From Kuschelorhynchus macadamiae (Eukaryota > Arthropoda > Insecta > Coleoptera > Curculionidae), in contig JAUTXW010005222.1 of the NCBI GenBank assembly GCA_030620095.1, positions 434,001 to 498,000 of the forward strand: DNA of 64,000 bases. The letters are read 5' to 3'. The position numbers were made by a program, and so were the translations under genes. Within the stretch, counting starts at the first letter, position 1, and each line of letters starts with the position of its first letter. The notes beneath the pieces are model-generated. The model saw only the letters and a list, made by a program, of their open reading frames with translations. It had not been told where the DNA came from and searched no databases. Of the stretch, positions 14,353-28,012 are shown piece after piece.

Positions 14353-14723
14353 TTAGGAAATTTATATTAATATTAGTCCAACTTCTAGAACTTAATTCCT
14401 CCATATTATTAATAAGAATGGATCCTAATACTCTGACTGCTGGATTAGGTAGAACTCTCTTCTTTGTATTAGGATAAAGTCGGTATAATTGATTATATTT
14501 ATTACTAATAGGCTTATAGATGTTAGTTAAATAAAATGGATCTATTACTTGTACTGTAAAGTTTATTTATTTATTTATTTTTTTTATTTATTTTATTTAC
14601 AATTAGGATGCCAATAGGCCAGGGGCCCAATTGTGACATCCACGATTTACAGATTAGTGTACAGATCTTAAATTTACTTATATATAACTAGAAACAACTA
14701 CGATAAACAAAACTATTCTATAC

Positions 14724-16589
14724 TTAGAAGACAAGATTTGCGATGTTAATATCCTTAAACTTTTTCTGAAAGGTAACTAAAGAAGTATAAAATAAATCAA
14801 TATCTTGATAATAAATATTGTATAGGGAGATTATACGATTTAGCGGCGAGTGTTTAGCCAGGTTTGTTCTAAAAAAGCAATTTGCAAAGAGGTAGTTATT
14901 TCGAAAGTTACGCGGAGGAATGTAAAACATTATACCAGACAACAAGTCAGGTGCATCTATAAGGTTGTTTATAATTTTATAAAGAAAACAGACATCACTG
15001 TGAGTGCGTAGGTGTTCAAGAAACGATAATTGAAATACTTGCCTAAGTTCGGATAAATTAGAATATATGTTGTAGACACCGGTCTGTTTAAAATCTAGAA
15101 ATCTTAAAAATTTGTTCTGTATGCTTTCCAATCTGCTTTTGTAAATAGCATATTGAGGTGTCGAGACGACAGAGGCAAAACCTAAACTACTATAAACACA
15201 CGCGAAATACAAAGTTTTCAAACAATGTTGTGATGTAATGTACTTGCAAATTCTGATAATAAAACCCAACATTTTGTTGCATTTCGAGGCTATGTGATCA
15301 ATGTGTTCTCCAAAAATCATCTTTTTGTCGAATATTACACCGAGATCTTTAATTTTATTTACTTTTTTTAACACGTTTTTATTGAAATTATAATCACAAT
15401 CAAAGACATTAAGGTTTCGAGTGAATGTGATAGATACACATTTATCTAAATTAAGAAAAAGCTTATTACGGGTACAGTATTCAAAAAAGGTGTCTAAGTC
15501 ATTTTGCAACAGCAAACAGTCACCAAGACACCCTATAGATGAAAAAATTTTCATATCATCTGCGTAAAGTAAAATTTTGCAAAATTTAAAACATTTTTTT
15601 ATGTCGTTTAAATAAATAACAAATAGTAATGGACCCAGGTGAGATCCCTGCGGCACACCCGATGTTACGTTATAGGCTGGTGACTGGTGCCCGTTTACTG
15701 TCACGAATTGTGATCTATTAGAAATATACGAAACGATCCATTTTAGGATGTCCTTGTGTACACCAATTGCTGCCAGTTTTGTAATCAAAATATTGTGGTC
15801 TATTTTATCAAAGGCTTTGCTAAAATCGGTATACACGGAGTCCACCTGTACCTGGGCATCCATAGATGAAAGAATATATTGTGAGTAACAAATCAAATCT
15901 GACTCAATAGACCGCTTGGGCAAAAAACCATGCTGATCGTTTATGATATCTAAATTAGTAGATTTAAGTAATATAGTATAGGCAAGACTTTCTAGAATTT
16001 TTGCAAAAATATTAAGTTTAGTTATAGGTCTATAATTTGTAACACAGTCTCTAGCACCATTTTTATAAATTGGGACAACATTTGCCACTTTCCACTTTAT
16101 AGGAAATACACATTGTTCAAAAGATTGGTTAAACACTATTGATAACGGTCGATACAGAGAAGGTGCACACCGTTTTACAAACTAAGAAGGAATTCCGTCA
16201 GGACCGCCACCCTTATTTTCATTAAGGCCTCTCAGTGTTTTTAGAACTTCTTCCGGGGAAACACGAATACTTGAAAGAAGACAATTGCTCTTATCAATTG
16301 ACAGAAAGTTAAATTTTTGTTCATAGGGTTGAAAAACACCTCGGAAAGAATCGGAAAACAATTGGCTTACACCGGGACCTTCGGCCTCTTTGTCTCCGGA
16401 ATGCATTAAATTTGGAATACCTACACGTTTATTCTTAACAGATACAAGTTGCCAAAATCTTTTAGAATTAGTAGGTATGTCATTTTGTATTGATTTAATA
16501 TACGTTATGTAATAATTTTTTATAAGAACTTTGCTCTGTCGTCTAAGCTCGCAAAAAAAGTTGTATGGGGGGATTTTGACCTTTTCCAC
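14724..16589 (-). pseudogene. LINE ORF2, reverse transcriptase part
   Basis: Reverse transcriptase that would copy the element RNA at the insertion site. A single minus-strand frame runs 16589-14724 with one internal stop (TAG, about 16181) just after GGGPDGIPS. Motifs in order: PDGIPS entry motif, NYRPITKLN, QHGFLPKRS, DFSKAFDKIDH (first catalytic Asp), SGVPQGSHLGPLLFVIYLND, then LLYADDMKIF with the intact catalytic YADD box at about 15560, and KIKDLGVIFD. The 470-residue segment after the stop is uninterrupted. The C-terminus (DIDLFYTSLVTFQKKFKDI) is present and ends in a stop at 14724. Only the internal stop and upstream frameshifts disable it. Confidence 0.85.
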
Positions 16590-17515
16590 CTTTTATGGGC
16601 CTTATTTTTATTTAGTATAATTCTTACTGTGTTTTTTTTAAAGTACGGAGGAAATCTTCCATCAGCCGTTTTCTTTGGTATAAATATATTTATAGCCCTG
16701 TAAATTACTTCGTAAAAAAAGTTAATCGAAACGTTTATCTCGCGGTTTTTAAATAAGTTTATCCAGTCGGTGTTATTAAAAAAATTATTTAAGCCTTCAT
16801 AATCACCTTTTCTAAATAAGTTTATAATAGGTTTATTTTTAAATTTCAATGAAAGTGGAAGACGGCAAACAAGATCGAACTCAATTGATTTGTGATGAAT
16901 ATCCTCTTTTACTAAACGGTGAACACAACTGATTATATTTTTAATTAATAAGTCATTACAAAATATTAAGTCGAGTAACCTACCATTTTGATTTGTCAGG
17001 CCATTAAATTGGAAAAGACCAAAGAAATTAATAATATCGGAAAACGAGGCGAACTTATGGAAAATTAAAGTCCCCACAGATTAAAATTTTGTTATTAGAA
17101 ATTTTGTCAAAAAGCATATATAGTTTCTCAACAAAACATAAGAGAGCAGTGTCATTACCTGGGGGGATGTATACACAGCATAGGTGAATTTTACCTTCTC
17201 CTTTAGTATATAGTGTGACCCACAAATCCTCAGCATTGCTTTCCCAATCGGGATGCCGGACTGCTTGCATTCCTTCACCTAAGGCTATCAGACAGCCACC
17301 ACCCTCATTTTTAGCAGATCCGGTACTTTCACGGTCTCCCCGAAACACCTGAAAACCCTCGAACAATTCACTGTTGGATACGCTGTTATTTAACCATGTC
17401 CGGTTAAGAATATAACATCATAGTTACAGGATAGCAAGTTAAACTTGAAGTCATTCACTTTTGTTTTTAAACCCCTAACGTTTTGGTAGTATACCGATAA
17501 GAAAACGAAAATAAA
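16590..17515 (-). pseudogene. LINE ORF2, endonuclease part
   Basis: APE-like endonuclease domain that nicks target DNA for priming. It starts near 17505 with YYQNVRGLKTK, the typical domain start (iyyqNvRGlrtK). The expected LTETWLN is broken by a frameshift and stop (LTGHG, stop, near 17395). The frame resumes at 17366-17055 with FEGFQVFRGDR, GGGCLIAL, YIPPG and GDFNFP. A further frameshift lies near 17075, after which 17077-16520 reads LLDLIFCNDLL and the linker up to the RT. Frames overlap at 16589-16520, marking another shift. Catalytic-region motifs are recognisable but the reading frame is broken at least three times. Confidence 0.75.
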
Positions 17516-17562
17516 TATTTATTCACATTAAGAGCCATTAACTAAAGGAAGAAAAGAATAAT

Positions 17563-18495
17563 TTATAACTTAGCTATTTCATCTTGAAAATGTATTTGTT
17601 TTACTGGAGCTCCATCTTCTTTGCGCACAAGAATGTTACAATTCTTAATCCAAACATACTTGTACATCTTTTCCCGAGCTGCTTCACGGACTTTTTTGAA
17701 CAAAAGTTTATTTTCAGGCGATAAGTGCTCATTGATATAAATATTAGGACCTAAGCCATCTACGGAGAGAGTTCGTTTTGATCCTCTTTTTATTTTAGCT
17801 GCTTGAATAATGTCATCTCTTGTCTTGCGAGACAGATATGTAACGATTATATTTTTAGGGGCGTTGGTATTAAGAGACTGCACCCGATGCACGTTCTCGA
17901 GCATATTTTTTGAGAATTGTACTCCCAAAAAATTGTGAATTTTTTCCACTAACTGTTCTAAGTCCTCGTTATTTCGTTCGGGAAAACCCTGTATCTCGAC
18001 GTTGTTCATTCTAGAATATTGTTCTAAGTCATTGGTTCTCTTTGAGAGAGATTTTACACTGCTTTGTAATGACTCATTTTCTGTCTTCAGAACGGAAATA
18101 AGTTTTATGTGATCTTCCCATTTTTTAAAGGAGGCTTCAAAATCGGATACTTTGTCTGAGCAAAATGTCACAGATGCAATCAGCAGTTCCTGTTTTTCTC
18201 TAAAATTCTTCATTTGAGCTTTCATATCTCGCATAAAATCGAGCATTTCGCCTTCCGGAGCAACGGCACAAGCGGCGATGGGGGTTTTTGGACTTTGAAC
18301 TCTCAGTACGGGTACCTCGCCGCGACAATCCTTACATTTCTACTGTACGCCTGGGTTACTGCGAAATAAACTTAACTGGTCGACTGCTATACCGACGCAC
18401 CTAGCATGAAAGTAAGACTCACAAAAACCCTGGCATTGCAGGCCGGATGATTTTTTTGTAATTTGGTTCGTACACAATTTACACGTTCCCGACAT
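17563..18495 (-). pseudogene. LINE ORF1: PHD finger, coiled coil, FP-like RNA-binding domain
   Basis: Probable nucleic-acid chaperone ORF1 protein. The likely start is ATG at 18495 (MSGTCKLC). A PHD-type zinc finger comes first: CKLC, then CQGFC, H-ARC and finally CKDC. One TAG stop near 18348 lies in the position usually held by Trp (GVQ, stop, KCKDCRG). The frame then continues without break from about 18345 to 17563. The middle (18240-18030) is a predicted coiled coil, with ENESLQSSVKSLSKRTNDLEQ. The C-terminal part, EIQGFPE, HRVQS, PKNIIVTYLSRKTRD, YINEHLSPENKLLF and YVWIKNCNILVRK, matches the FP-like C-terminal domain used as ORF1 by many insect LINEs. It ends 48 bases before the ORF2 endonuclease begins. 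Confidence 0.8.
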
Positions 18496-18680
18496 ATTTT
18501 CACTTATTATTTCCACTTTATGGCGAAAACGCGCTGCCGCAAAAAAAATAATAGTATATTTATCACCTGAACTTTTACTGTATAGATGTATCGAAATTTC
18601 CAAGATTAATCTCAATTATCTACCATAAAACTACGGTAAACACGAGGAGCCAAGGAATACGATCCGTACACTTCGACCTT

Positions 18681-20540
<1,860 letters not shown>

Positions 20541-20544
20541 TATA

Positions 20545-20642
<98 letters not shown>
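20541..20642. repeat. (TA)n tract with TGTA interruptions
   Basis: TA repeats broken by TG at several positions (20549, 20583, 20599). It joins the Tc1 right end to the palindrome at 20643. Confidence 0.95.
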
Positions 20643-20643
<1 letters not shown>

Positions 20644-21222
20644 GTAGGAAGATTTTCTTTGGTTTTTTTGGCCTCAAGTTATTTTTTTGGAAAAATAAAA
20701 CAAATTCATTTTTCGGCACTAATTTTCATTTTGTTTATTGCAAACGTTTCGGCTAAATGCCTTCATCAGTGCTGTTTGACTGAAACCAAGAAGGTAACTT
20801 CCTGCATTCAGCAAACCAAAAAAGAATAAAATTTTTGTCACGTCACATTTAGTATACAGTATTAGACGCCAACAAACATGTAAAATTTTTATTTATAAAA
20901 CTACGGTGGCATGTTAGTCTACCGATATATTTTAAAGTGTCGGTAGACTAACATGCCACCGTAGTTTTATAAATAAAAATTTTACATGTTTGTTGGCGTC
21001 TAATACTGTATACTAAATGTGACGTGACAAAAATTTTATTCTTTTTTGGTTTGCTGAATGCAGGAAGTTACCTTCTTGGTTTCAGTCAAACAGCACTGAT
21101 GAAGGCATTTAGCCGAAACGTTTGCAATAAACAAAATGAAAATTAGTGCCGAAAAATGAATTTGTTTTATTTTTCCAAAAAAATAACTTGAGGCCAAAAA
21201 AACCAAAGAAAATCTTCCTACG
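20643..21222. repeat. Perfect 2 x 282-bp palindrome (Penelope-like terminal sequence)
   Basis: Arm 20643-20924 is the reverse complement of arm 20941-21222. Reading them against each other I find no mismatch over 282 bp. The spacer is 16 nt (ATATATTTTAAAGTGT). The base sequence after arm 2 (AATATATTTTAAATGG) repeats ATATATTTTAAA from the spacer, so arm 2 is flanked by a possible 12-bp target duplication. Each arm holds CTGATGAAGGCATTTAGCCG followed by AAACG, resembling the conserved strands of a hammerhead ribozyme and the end motif seen at other Penelope-like fragments in this window. No ORF is present. (TA)n lies on the left and, 33 bp away, on the right. Confidence 0.9.
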
Positions 21223-21251
21223 AATATATTTTAAATGGTCCAGAAACTCAC

Positions 21252-21255
<4 letters not shown>

Positions 21256-21317
<62 letters not shown>
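21256..21317. repeat. (TA)n microsatellite
   Basis: Uninterrupted TA dinucleotides to the right of the palindrome. Confidence 0.97.
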
Positions 21318-21320
<3 letters not shown>

Positions 21321-21475
21321 AACTAAATAATTTTTTGATAATTCTTCGAACTAAAATGTTTATCCTATTTATCAGTCCTTGAACAAGTAACACAATAAAA
21401 TACATACAGAATAACCATATTTGCAATAAGGAGATGTGCATATTTGTTTTTAATGATATAGTTGAGACACCATAT

Positions 21476-22159
21476 TAGAGACCTGCAGCGGGTCGGGCTG
21501 AAAGGCGTTAGGCATAAATCGGGCTGAACGCTACAAACAAAGCCTGATTTGCCTCAGTAATATAAAATTTATTATTATTATGAAAATTATATTCTACATC
21601 TATTTATCAGTGAGGGCGAAGACTCTTTGAAATGGTGGAAATCTAATGAAAAACTATATGTAACTATTTTAAAATTTACTTGAAAACTGATCTTTATCTT
21701 CAAACTACATACGAGTATATACACATTTTTGTATATCTATAATTCACATTAACTCACGCTTTCAGGCGTACCAGCCAGTTCTGAAAGGAATTTTAGTATA
21801 CCCGGACGCCGACGTATCTATGAAGAAATGTCAAGTCAAACTTAAATATTGAAGCAATATTATTTCTACATAATATTCTAAAAATTAAAGATTTTTAAAA
21901 TGTATTCTCTATTCTCTTGTGCTGAAATTATTTTTTATTTTGTATTGTTTCTTATAGTAATATATTTTCAAAATGTATTATTTTGGACTTAAAGGAGTTT
22001 TACTTTATTAAATTTTGACATCCCTAACCTGGTAAAAGGTAAAATATACCTAGGGGCCGGGCCAGGCAGAACAAATTTTAATCGGTCTCTGGTCGGGCCT
22101 ATAAAACTTCGGGCCTAGGTTGGCCCGGGCCTCAAAATGTCGGTCCGTGCAGGTCTCTA
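21476..22159. mobile_element. hAT-like non-autonomous element
   Basis: The ends are inverted repeats: TAGAGACCTGCA at 21476-21487 and TGCAGGTCTCTA at 22148-22159 (12 bp). Subterminal regions are unusually GC-rich (CGGGTCGGGCTG at the left, GGCCCGGGCCTC at the right), as in many insect hAT elements. No transposase is inside. Flanks GACACCAT and GGCACCAC are similar but do not form a clean 8-bp duplication, so the superfamily call is provisional. Confidence 0.55.
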
Positions 22160-22439
22160 GGCACCACAGACTGAAAAACGCTAAAACCTCGAATGTCGGT
22201 TAGATCCCCGGATTTAAATGCGATAAATGGAGATCTCTTCCAAGTAGACAAAGCTTCAAAATGCAATCGCGGCTAAAAAAAACTGGGACAAAATATGTAC
22301 GATTATAATACCGGACTATTATAAGTTACCTACCGTCACACAGAAATTGGACAGTAGTTGTCAAATTTGACAAATAATTTTTACTTTCAAAAATGCCTGC
22401 GTTAAGTCTAGAATAGAAAGCATTGCTATATACACACGT

Positions 22440-23040
22440 CAAAGAGGGAACCGCTGCAGCTGTAAGAAATATACTATTGAGTTGCGAATTAGCAACTTTA
22501 ATTTGTTATTAGCTAAACAGAAATTCTGTGAGCATGGTGATATAATAAGAAACTCAAGTTCAGGACGTCCCAAAATTTCAAACGCGGGTCAAGATGCAAT
22601 GTTAGTCTATTATCTGAAAAATAATCCATCTGAAAATGCAGTCATAGTAAAAGAAGAGGTGCATTTACTGGATAAGTCCGTACCGCTCGCCGAAGAATTT
22701 GTTGTCCGAATGTTATAGTTGTGCTGTTAACAAAAGTTATATCACCAAAATAAGTAAGCAAATCAGATTTGAATTTGGAACATAATGTGTAAACTAGAAT
22801 AACCTGTGGGAATGAGGAAGAATGTACTTATAACGTCAAAGTAATAGATTTTCAGTTAACGTCTAGGCTTGGACTAGCGCCAGAAGGCCAAGTGTTTGTG
22901 TAATTGTTACCCTGGCCTCCGCAAAACCTCAACTTACACTTCATTGAGAATGTTTGGAGGGATATGAGAAAAGTTATTTACAAATTGGATTTTAATCTAG
23001 AAATCAAAAAGACTTGCAGCAAAGCATAGCTGAAAATATA
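22440..23040 (+). pseudogene. Tc1/mariner-type transposase relic
   Basis: The plus-strand frame at 22482-22718 reads KFCEHGDIIRNSSSGRPKIS, then QDAMLVYYLKNNPSEN, resembling the second helix-turn-helix and GRP linker of Tc/mariner transposases. Stops follow. At about 22905-22990 another frame gives LPWPPQNLNLHFIENVWRDM, matching the catalytic-Glu segment LPWPxxSPDLNPIENvWxxm. The two catalytic Asp blocks between them are not recognisable. Clearly non-functional, and no terminal repeats were identified. Confidence 0.6.
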
Positions 23041-23616
23041 TAGTTTTATGTCATATGTTTATTATATTATAATTGTGGTTAACGGAAATTTTTTTGTTAT
23101 AATTTTATTTTAGCGTTGTTTTTATGATGTAAATGATTTATAGTTTTCTTTTTTTTTAAGTTTTTTTTTGTTTAGTTTATTTCATACCATTGTGGTTTAA
23201 ACGAATTTATTTTTGTTAAACATATTTAAGTCCTGTTATTGTTAAATGTAATATAAAAGTTTTAGTTATTGTTTTTTCAAAATGTTCCGTTTATATTGTG
23301 CTTTTAACAGAATCACACGTTATAACAAAGATATGCATTTATTATTTAATAACACAGATTTCAATAGTCAATCTGTTTTTAAATGTAATTCTCTCATTAA
23401 AGTGCAACGCGATTCGTAACATGCCATGAGTAAACGTCAAAAAGGCGTCGTTCATTGCAATTGTCTTCACCATGGCTCACTATGTTTTAGCGCAAATTAC
23501 CTTACTATTTCTTTAATGTTTAAACGCTTATATATCCGAAAGTAATTGACAGAATATATTAAAAGTATATATATTTGAAATTAGGAAAAAAATATCTTCA
23601 AGAATATGATTTAATA
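23041..23616. other. Intergenic DNA without recognised features
   Basis: AT-rich; no frame or repeat end assigned. Confidence 0.4.
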
Positions 23617-23805
23617 TACAGGGTGTTTCATTAAAAAAACTGACAATCTGTCAAAATTTGACATTTCCAATAACATTTTCGCACTAATGATATAATATTC
23701 TAAATCTTCATAAAAAAACCCAACAACTTTTGTATTTATGACATTTCCGTATCTATTCAAATAAACTCTCTAGGTGGGTGGAAAAATATACGGGAAAACC
23801 CTGTA
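23617..23805. mobile_element. 189-bp MITE with TACAGGG ends
   Basis: Starts TACAGGGTGTTTC at 23617 and ends ACCCTGTA at 23805, giving a terminal inverted repeat TACAGGG/CCCTGTA. TA-rich sequence flanks it. Non-coding. The superfamily is not fixed by these short ends. Confidence 0.5.
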
Positions 23806-26510
23806 CATTATTATACTTTTGCATTTATTTAGAGATCAGAAATCAGAAGATTTGCAATTTAAATATTATATTACAAACAGATATATTTCTTTCTTTTATT
23901 CCATTTCATAATTAAATAAACATATTAACAATAGAGAATATCACAATTCTTAAATAAGTAAGCATAATCACAGAAAAAGTAAATAGTCTGAAACGTACAT
24001 ATTTGTTAAAGTTAGATGTTTGGGTATTTTTCTTTCAAACACTTCGAGTTTTCCTTTCACAATACATCTGTCTACCTATAACGTCTTTTTCTCTAAAGTG
24101 TCTTATGTATATTACTAGATGCTTCAAACTATAAGGTATGGTTCTTAACCATTTATTCTTTTTATTTAGATTGGATAGTAAAGAAAAAACGGTAAAATAA
24201 TTTTCATTTCTTTCCTATTTTATAATTGAATTTGCAACCAGCAACACTACAGCAGGCAGTATTCATCCATTGCTAAAATAAATATGTTATTACTTAAAGA
24301 GTAAATTAACATATGTTAAACCAATTTTATTGTACCTTAAAACAGAAAGTATTCCAGCGTAATTTCAACAAAATGACTTGGAAATATAACTATTTGTTTC
24401 ACGTTTGTATCGGCTGACAGCAGCGATGACAGCAGCTATTAGACCTCAGTTGGTCACGTGATAATTCCGCGCCAAGGCCTGTTTTTCTCGTCCACCCCGA
24501 GATAGAAATAAAAAAAAAATTTAAGGAACACCTGGATAACCGGTAACTTCAAATTTAGGTTAACAGGTGACGTTGTGACATAATTTTGAATTTCAAGAAA
24601 ATATCGTTTTCAATTTTGTGCGTTGCCAAAGCTTTTCGACTTCTGGCGTCATACTGACTATGTTGCCGGATTTATGTAGCGAGAAAATACCTATTAAAAT
24701 GTTAAAAATAGCTTAATTCAAAAAATTTAATTTCATATTTGTGCGCCTTTATATGATCTACTTTCATTTTAGAAAATAAAAAAAAAAGATTTTTTAACCG
24801 GGTAATCCATACGACATCTGATTTAATTCATTTTGCTTTTATACTAAGTTTATATGAAGGCTTTGAGATGATTGCCAACTATAAATAAAATTCTTAAATC
24901 AACTGGCTTGTAAATGGAAATGATGCAATACCACTGAGCCAGATGAGCATAATGTAAACTTTTTTCAATCCGTCTAATTTTGACGCCTAACATAAATTGC
25001 TATTTGTACACATTACTTTAGCGACATCTGGGAGTCGCTTATTGCAGAATGCCTATTGAATTTGGAGTATAATTTTTTAAACGTTTTTTTGTGTGTCTAT
25101 ATTCCCGTAGTTGTTGAGGAAAGAGTAGACCAGCTAGATATTTGGCATACAACTATTTTCTGGATAGTGTAGGATTACTGGGTACATAAATATAATCCTT
25201 TATATAACGTAACTCAATAAATTTAACGAACCTAATTCGATTATCTAAATTAAGAGTTTTGCTTAATAAACTTCTTAAAATTGCGCTATTTTTTTTTCAG
25301 TCTCACTAAGCTCTGGTGAGTTAGTAAGCTTCATTTGTCCATAAATGTTAGTGGGTCCCAGAAATATATCATATTTTTGTACTGAATCTATATCTTCTAT
25401 TGAACGCATTGAAATTTATTATTAGGTGTTCTTTCTAAAAATATCATGGCTGAGACGCCTTCTGGCAGATCAATTATTCGACCTAGGATAAGTGAAAAGT
25501 AGTGCCATAATACACACCATGAAACTCATTTAAATATAATGTCAAAAGCTTCTCCCTCTGCGTTGGATGCTCCCGTTTACCAACTTCCTCATTCTCATTT
25601 TCTCCTAGTGGCGTAAAAGACTAGCTACCACTGAAACAATGCTGTATTTCTATCATTTTTTTTCTGGCCGGGATTCATTCATCATTCAATTGTTTCTTGT
25701 TGAGTCTCCCTGCTTCTGCAGTGAACGTTTTATATTTATAAAGATTTCCGATTGTAGTAGGTTCATTAGCAAACGTTTTTTTTGAGTCAACTGTGATGTG
25801 TACCTTTTCTTCCAAGATATTCCGCAGCTGACGTGCTTGAAATGTTTCTTCGTTTTCACTTTGTACCATATCTTTGTCGTTTATTATTCTCATTGCCTTT
25901 ATTCTACTTCACGCTCTGAATTCGCGGTGTTTGTATGGGACTTACCTCCACCTTATTTAAATATTCTACAGCAATTTGACATGTACGGGTTTTTGCATTT
26001 GCTTCCAGTGGTTGGCAGCTGTTATGTTTGATGAGTTTATAATAAGCATAATCCTGTTTTGAACATTTAGCGGAATTCAACAAAAAGGAGCCCGATTTGC
26101 GAAACCCAGAAACTAAATTAGCGTTGTAGTAAATAATTACCAGATTGTAGTGGGGGATTCATGATTAAAGAAAAAAAAATTACTTGTTGTACGTGGTGAA
26201 TAAAGTTTGCTGACTGCTCAAAATACCATACACTAATAAACATTTACAAAACTTCTGTTACATACTTGGTCAAAGTAATATAATTAAAGAAGAAAATTAT
26301 TTTGGATATTTCGCCACAATACACAAAAAATAGAAAATACATGTACAGTTCTATCTGTAGTCTTGAGTTCTGAGTCCACTTGGAAGGTACCCGAGGAATA
26401 AAACTAAAAAATAACTAGTTTTCTAGACGCTTTGGTTTTTTTTGTAATTCATTTGTCTGATCGCATTACACCGTTAACGTAACGAATTAGCAATTTAATT
26501 ATCTATTTGT
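23806..26510. other. Intergenic DNA, no confident gene
   Basis: The minus frame at 25893-25675 (MRIINDKDMVQSENEE) has protein-like composition but no motif I recognise. It lies downstream of the pogo-like relic on the same strand and could be a remote part of it. A GC-richer patch at 24440-24510 has no assignable function. Confidence 0.4.
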
Positions 26511-26825
26511 AAAAAGCACTTTCCTTCATATAGCCATTATCTGTTGTCGAACAAATAGTATCAGGATATTCTTTTTCAAGACTTGTCCAGCGAATCTGAA
26601 CACCACTTTTTGGTTTGTAAATAATATGAGGCAACAAAAGATGCCCAGATGCTATTACACAGCAGTTGATCGGAATCGGATGCTTTGTTACTCATAGCTC
26701 GAATTCTCTCCCGTTATACGTCTGCGCAGCAATACGATATGGTATTCTTCCCTCTTCCAAAGCTTCAAACGCATCCTTTGCTTGCTCAATAGTGTAGGTG
26801 GTGTGTGCCTCCTCTCTTACGTACT
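26510..26825 (-). pseudogene. Pogo/CENPB-type transposase relic with Psq-like HTH
   Basis: Minus-strand translation from about 26820 reads YTIEQAKDAFEALEEGRIPY then RIAAQTYN, matching the Psq/CENP-B helix-turn-helix (yteedlxxAlxavxxGxxsyrxAAxxy). After GREFEL and a stop (about 26695) the same frame continues CVIASGHLLLPHIIYKPKSG, matching the DDE_1 core segment (aSGxxlPPxiIykgk), then VQIRWTSLEKEYPDTICSTT and DNGY. The DNA-binding and DDE parts are therefore joined by a deletion removing the DNA-binding C-terminal half and first Asp block. Decayed single copy; no terminal repeats seen. Confidence 0.65.
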
Positions 26826-27561
26826 TACGTTGTATAACTATCGATTAACACCTTTGAAATAATTTTCGACCAAATAAATTTTACGCTATGTACAAGACCC
26901 ATGCACACTGCGTAAAATTTCACTTTAGAACTTCTCAAAGGCAATAGTGAGAGGAAAAATATTTACAAAATAAAGTGACTTTATTCAATGCACTGTTTTC
27001 TCAACTGGCGGAAAACCAAAACTGTCGATTCTGGAACATCACATAGTATAACTTTTTTACAGCAATCATGTGATTTCAAATATGCATGTCAAATCAGGAG
27101 AAAATGGGATTTCTATATTTACCCCGACATACGCTTGCCCCTCTGACCTTATAAAATAATATGGTAAAAATAATAAAATTAATAATCAAAATTATTCTAG
27201 ATGTTACTATACATAGTCTCTGGAATAAGTGTATTTTGCCAATAAATGATAACTATTCTGTATTCTGTAATATGAAGGCTCTTTTGAGCCCCTTATATAT
27301 CATTCTGGGAATATCATATCACTAAGCACTGGCGAACGACCATTTTATAAAATAAGTGAGGACGTTATTTACTGGCAATACTGTGCTGCTATCACCGTTA
27401 AAAGTTCTACATTAATTGATTTATTAATGAGACAGCAGTATAATTAGAGCCTCCAAAGAGAGGGGTATTATTTGGGCTTATATTTGTAAAGTAAATTATT
27501 GCTGATAGAGTTAGCCTAGATTCGAAGCTCTGTAAGTACATTTGTATTCATTAAAAGAGCG
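26826..27561. other. Intergenic DNA without recognised features
   Basis: No gene or repeat boundary assigned. Confidence 0.4.
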
Positions 27562-28012
27562 TATAGGGTGTTCCACGTAAGTTGACATACTTTATCTTAC
27601 AAGCTGTACGATATACAATTTTTTTTGTTTTTAACGATCATTCACAAAAAAGCCTAACTGGATCAATGGAAGCGACATACAGCTTAATGTAGGCTCCGAG
27701 TTACGGTGCTCGGTCTCTCTGTCAACTCCCTGCACACACCCCACCCTCAAGCTGTCGACTCTAGAGTTACGGTGTAGCCTTTGGTCTTTAACAAGTGAAC
27801 TGAGGAGTGTATCTGCACCAAATTCTTCTATCCTTCTCACGAGATATGCGGCCTCATCGTGAATGGAATGGCGCTAAATACATTTTACCCTTGCTGTGTG
27901 AATTTTTGATTTACTTTGAGTTTTTAAATAACCTTACCGTCATTTTTACAAGGTGTTTAACTTACCATGGCCAGGTATTAACTTACCTATTTTAAATAGG
28001 TCGCTCTGTATA
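27562..28012. repeat. Probable non-autonomous repeat with a GC-rich core
   Basis: Starts TATAGGGTGTTCCACG, a common type of insect transposon terminus, and may end at CGCTCTGTATA (28012). The core at 27680-27790 is strikingly richer in G+C than its surroundings and contains GAGTTACGGTG twice (about 27690 and 27762). No coding frame recognised; the boundaries are tentative. Confidence 0.35.

Larger units (their letters stand above)
14560..18640 (-). mobile_element. Nearly full-length LINE with PHD/FP-type ORF1 and EN-RT ORF2
   Basis: A minus-strand non-LTR retrotransposon of about 4.1 kb. ORF1 is followed by ORF2 with endonuclease and reverse transcriptase, then a 3' UTR ending in an (AAAT)n-type tail (TTTA repeats on the plus strand, about 14563-14602). 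The 5' end is not sharply defined; element-like sequence runs to about 18640, and a (TA)n tract begins at 18684. Both ORFs carry only a few stops and frameshifts, so this is the best preserved retroelement in the window. Domain layout suggests a CR1/Jockey-group LINE. No target-site duplication was identified. Confidence 0.85.

Noticed and set aside
20643..21222. Microsatellite-driven assembly palindrome taken as certain artefact
   Set aside because: The 16-nt spacer and the duplicated ATATATTTTAAA flank argue for a real insertion, so artefact is kept only as an alternative.
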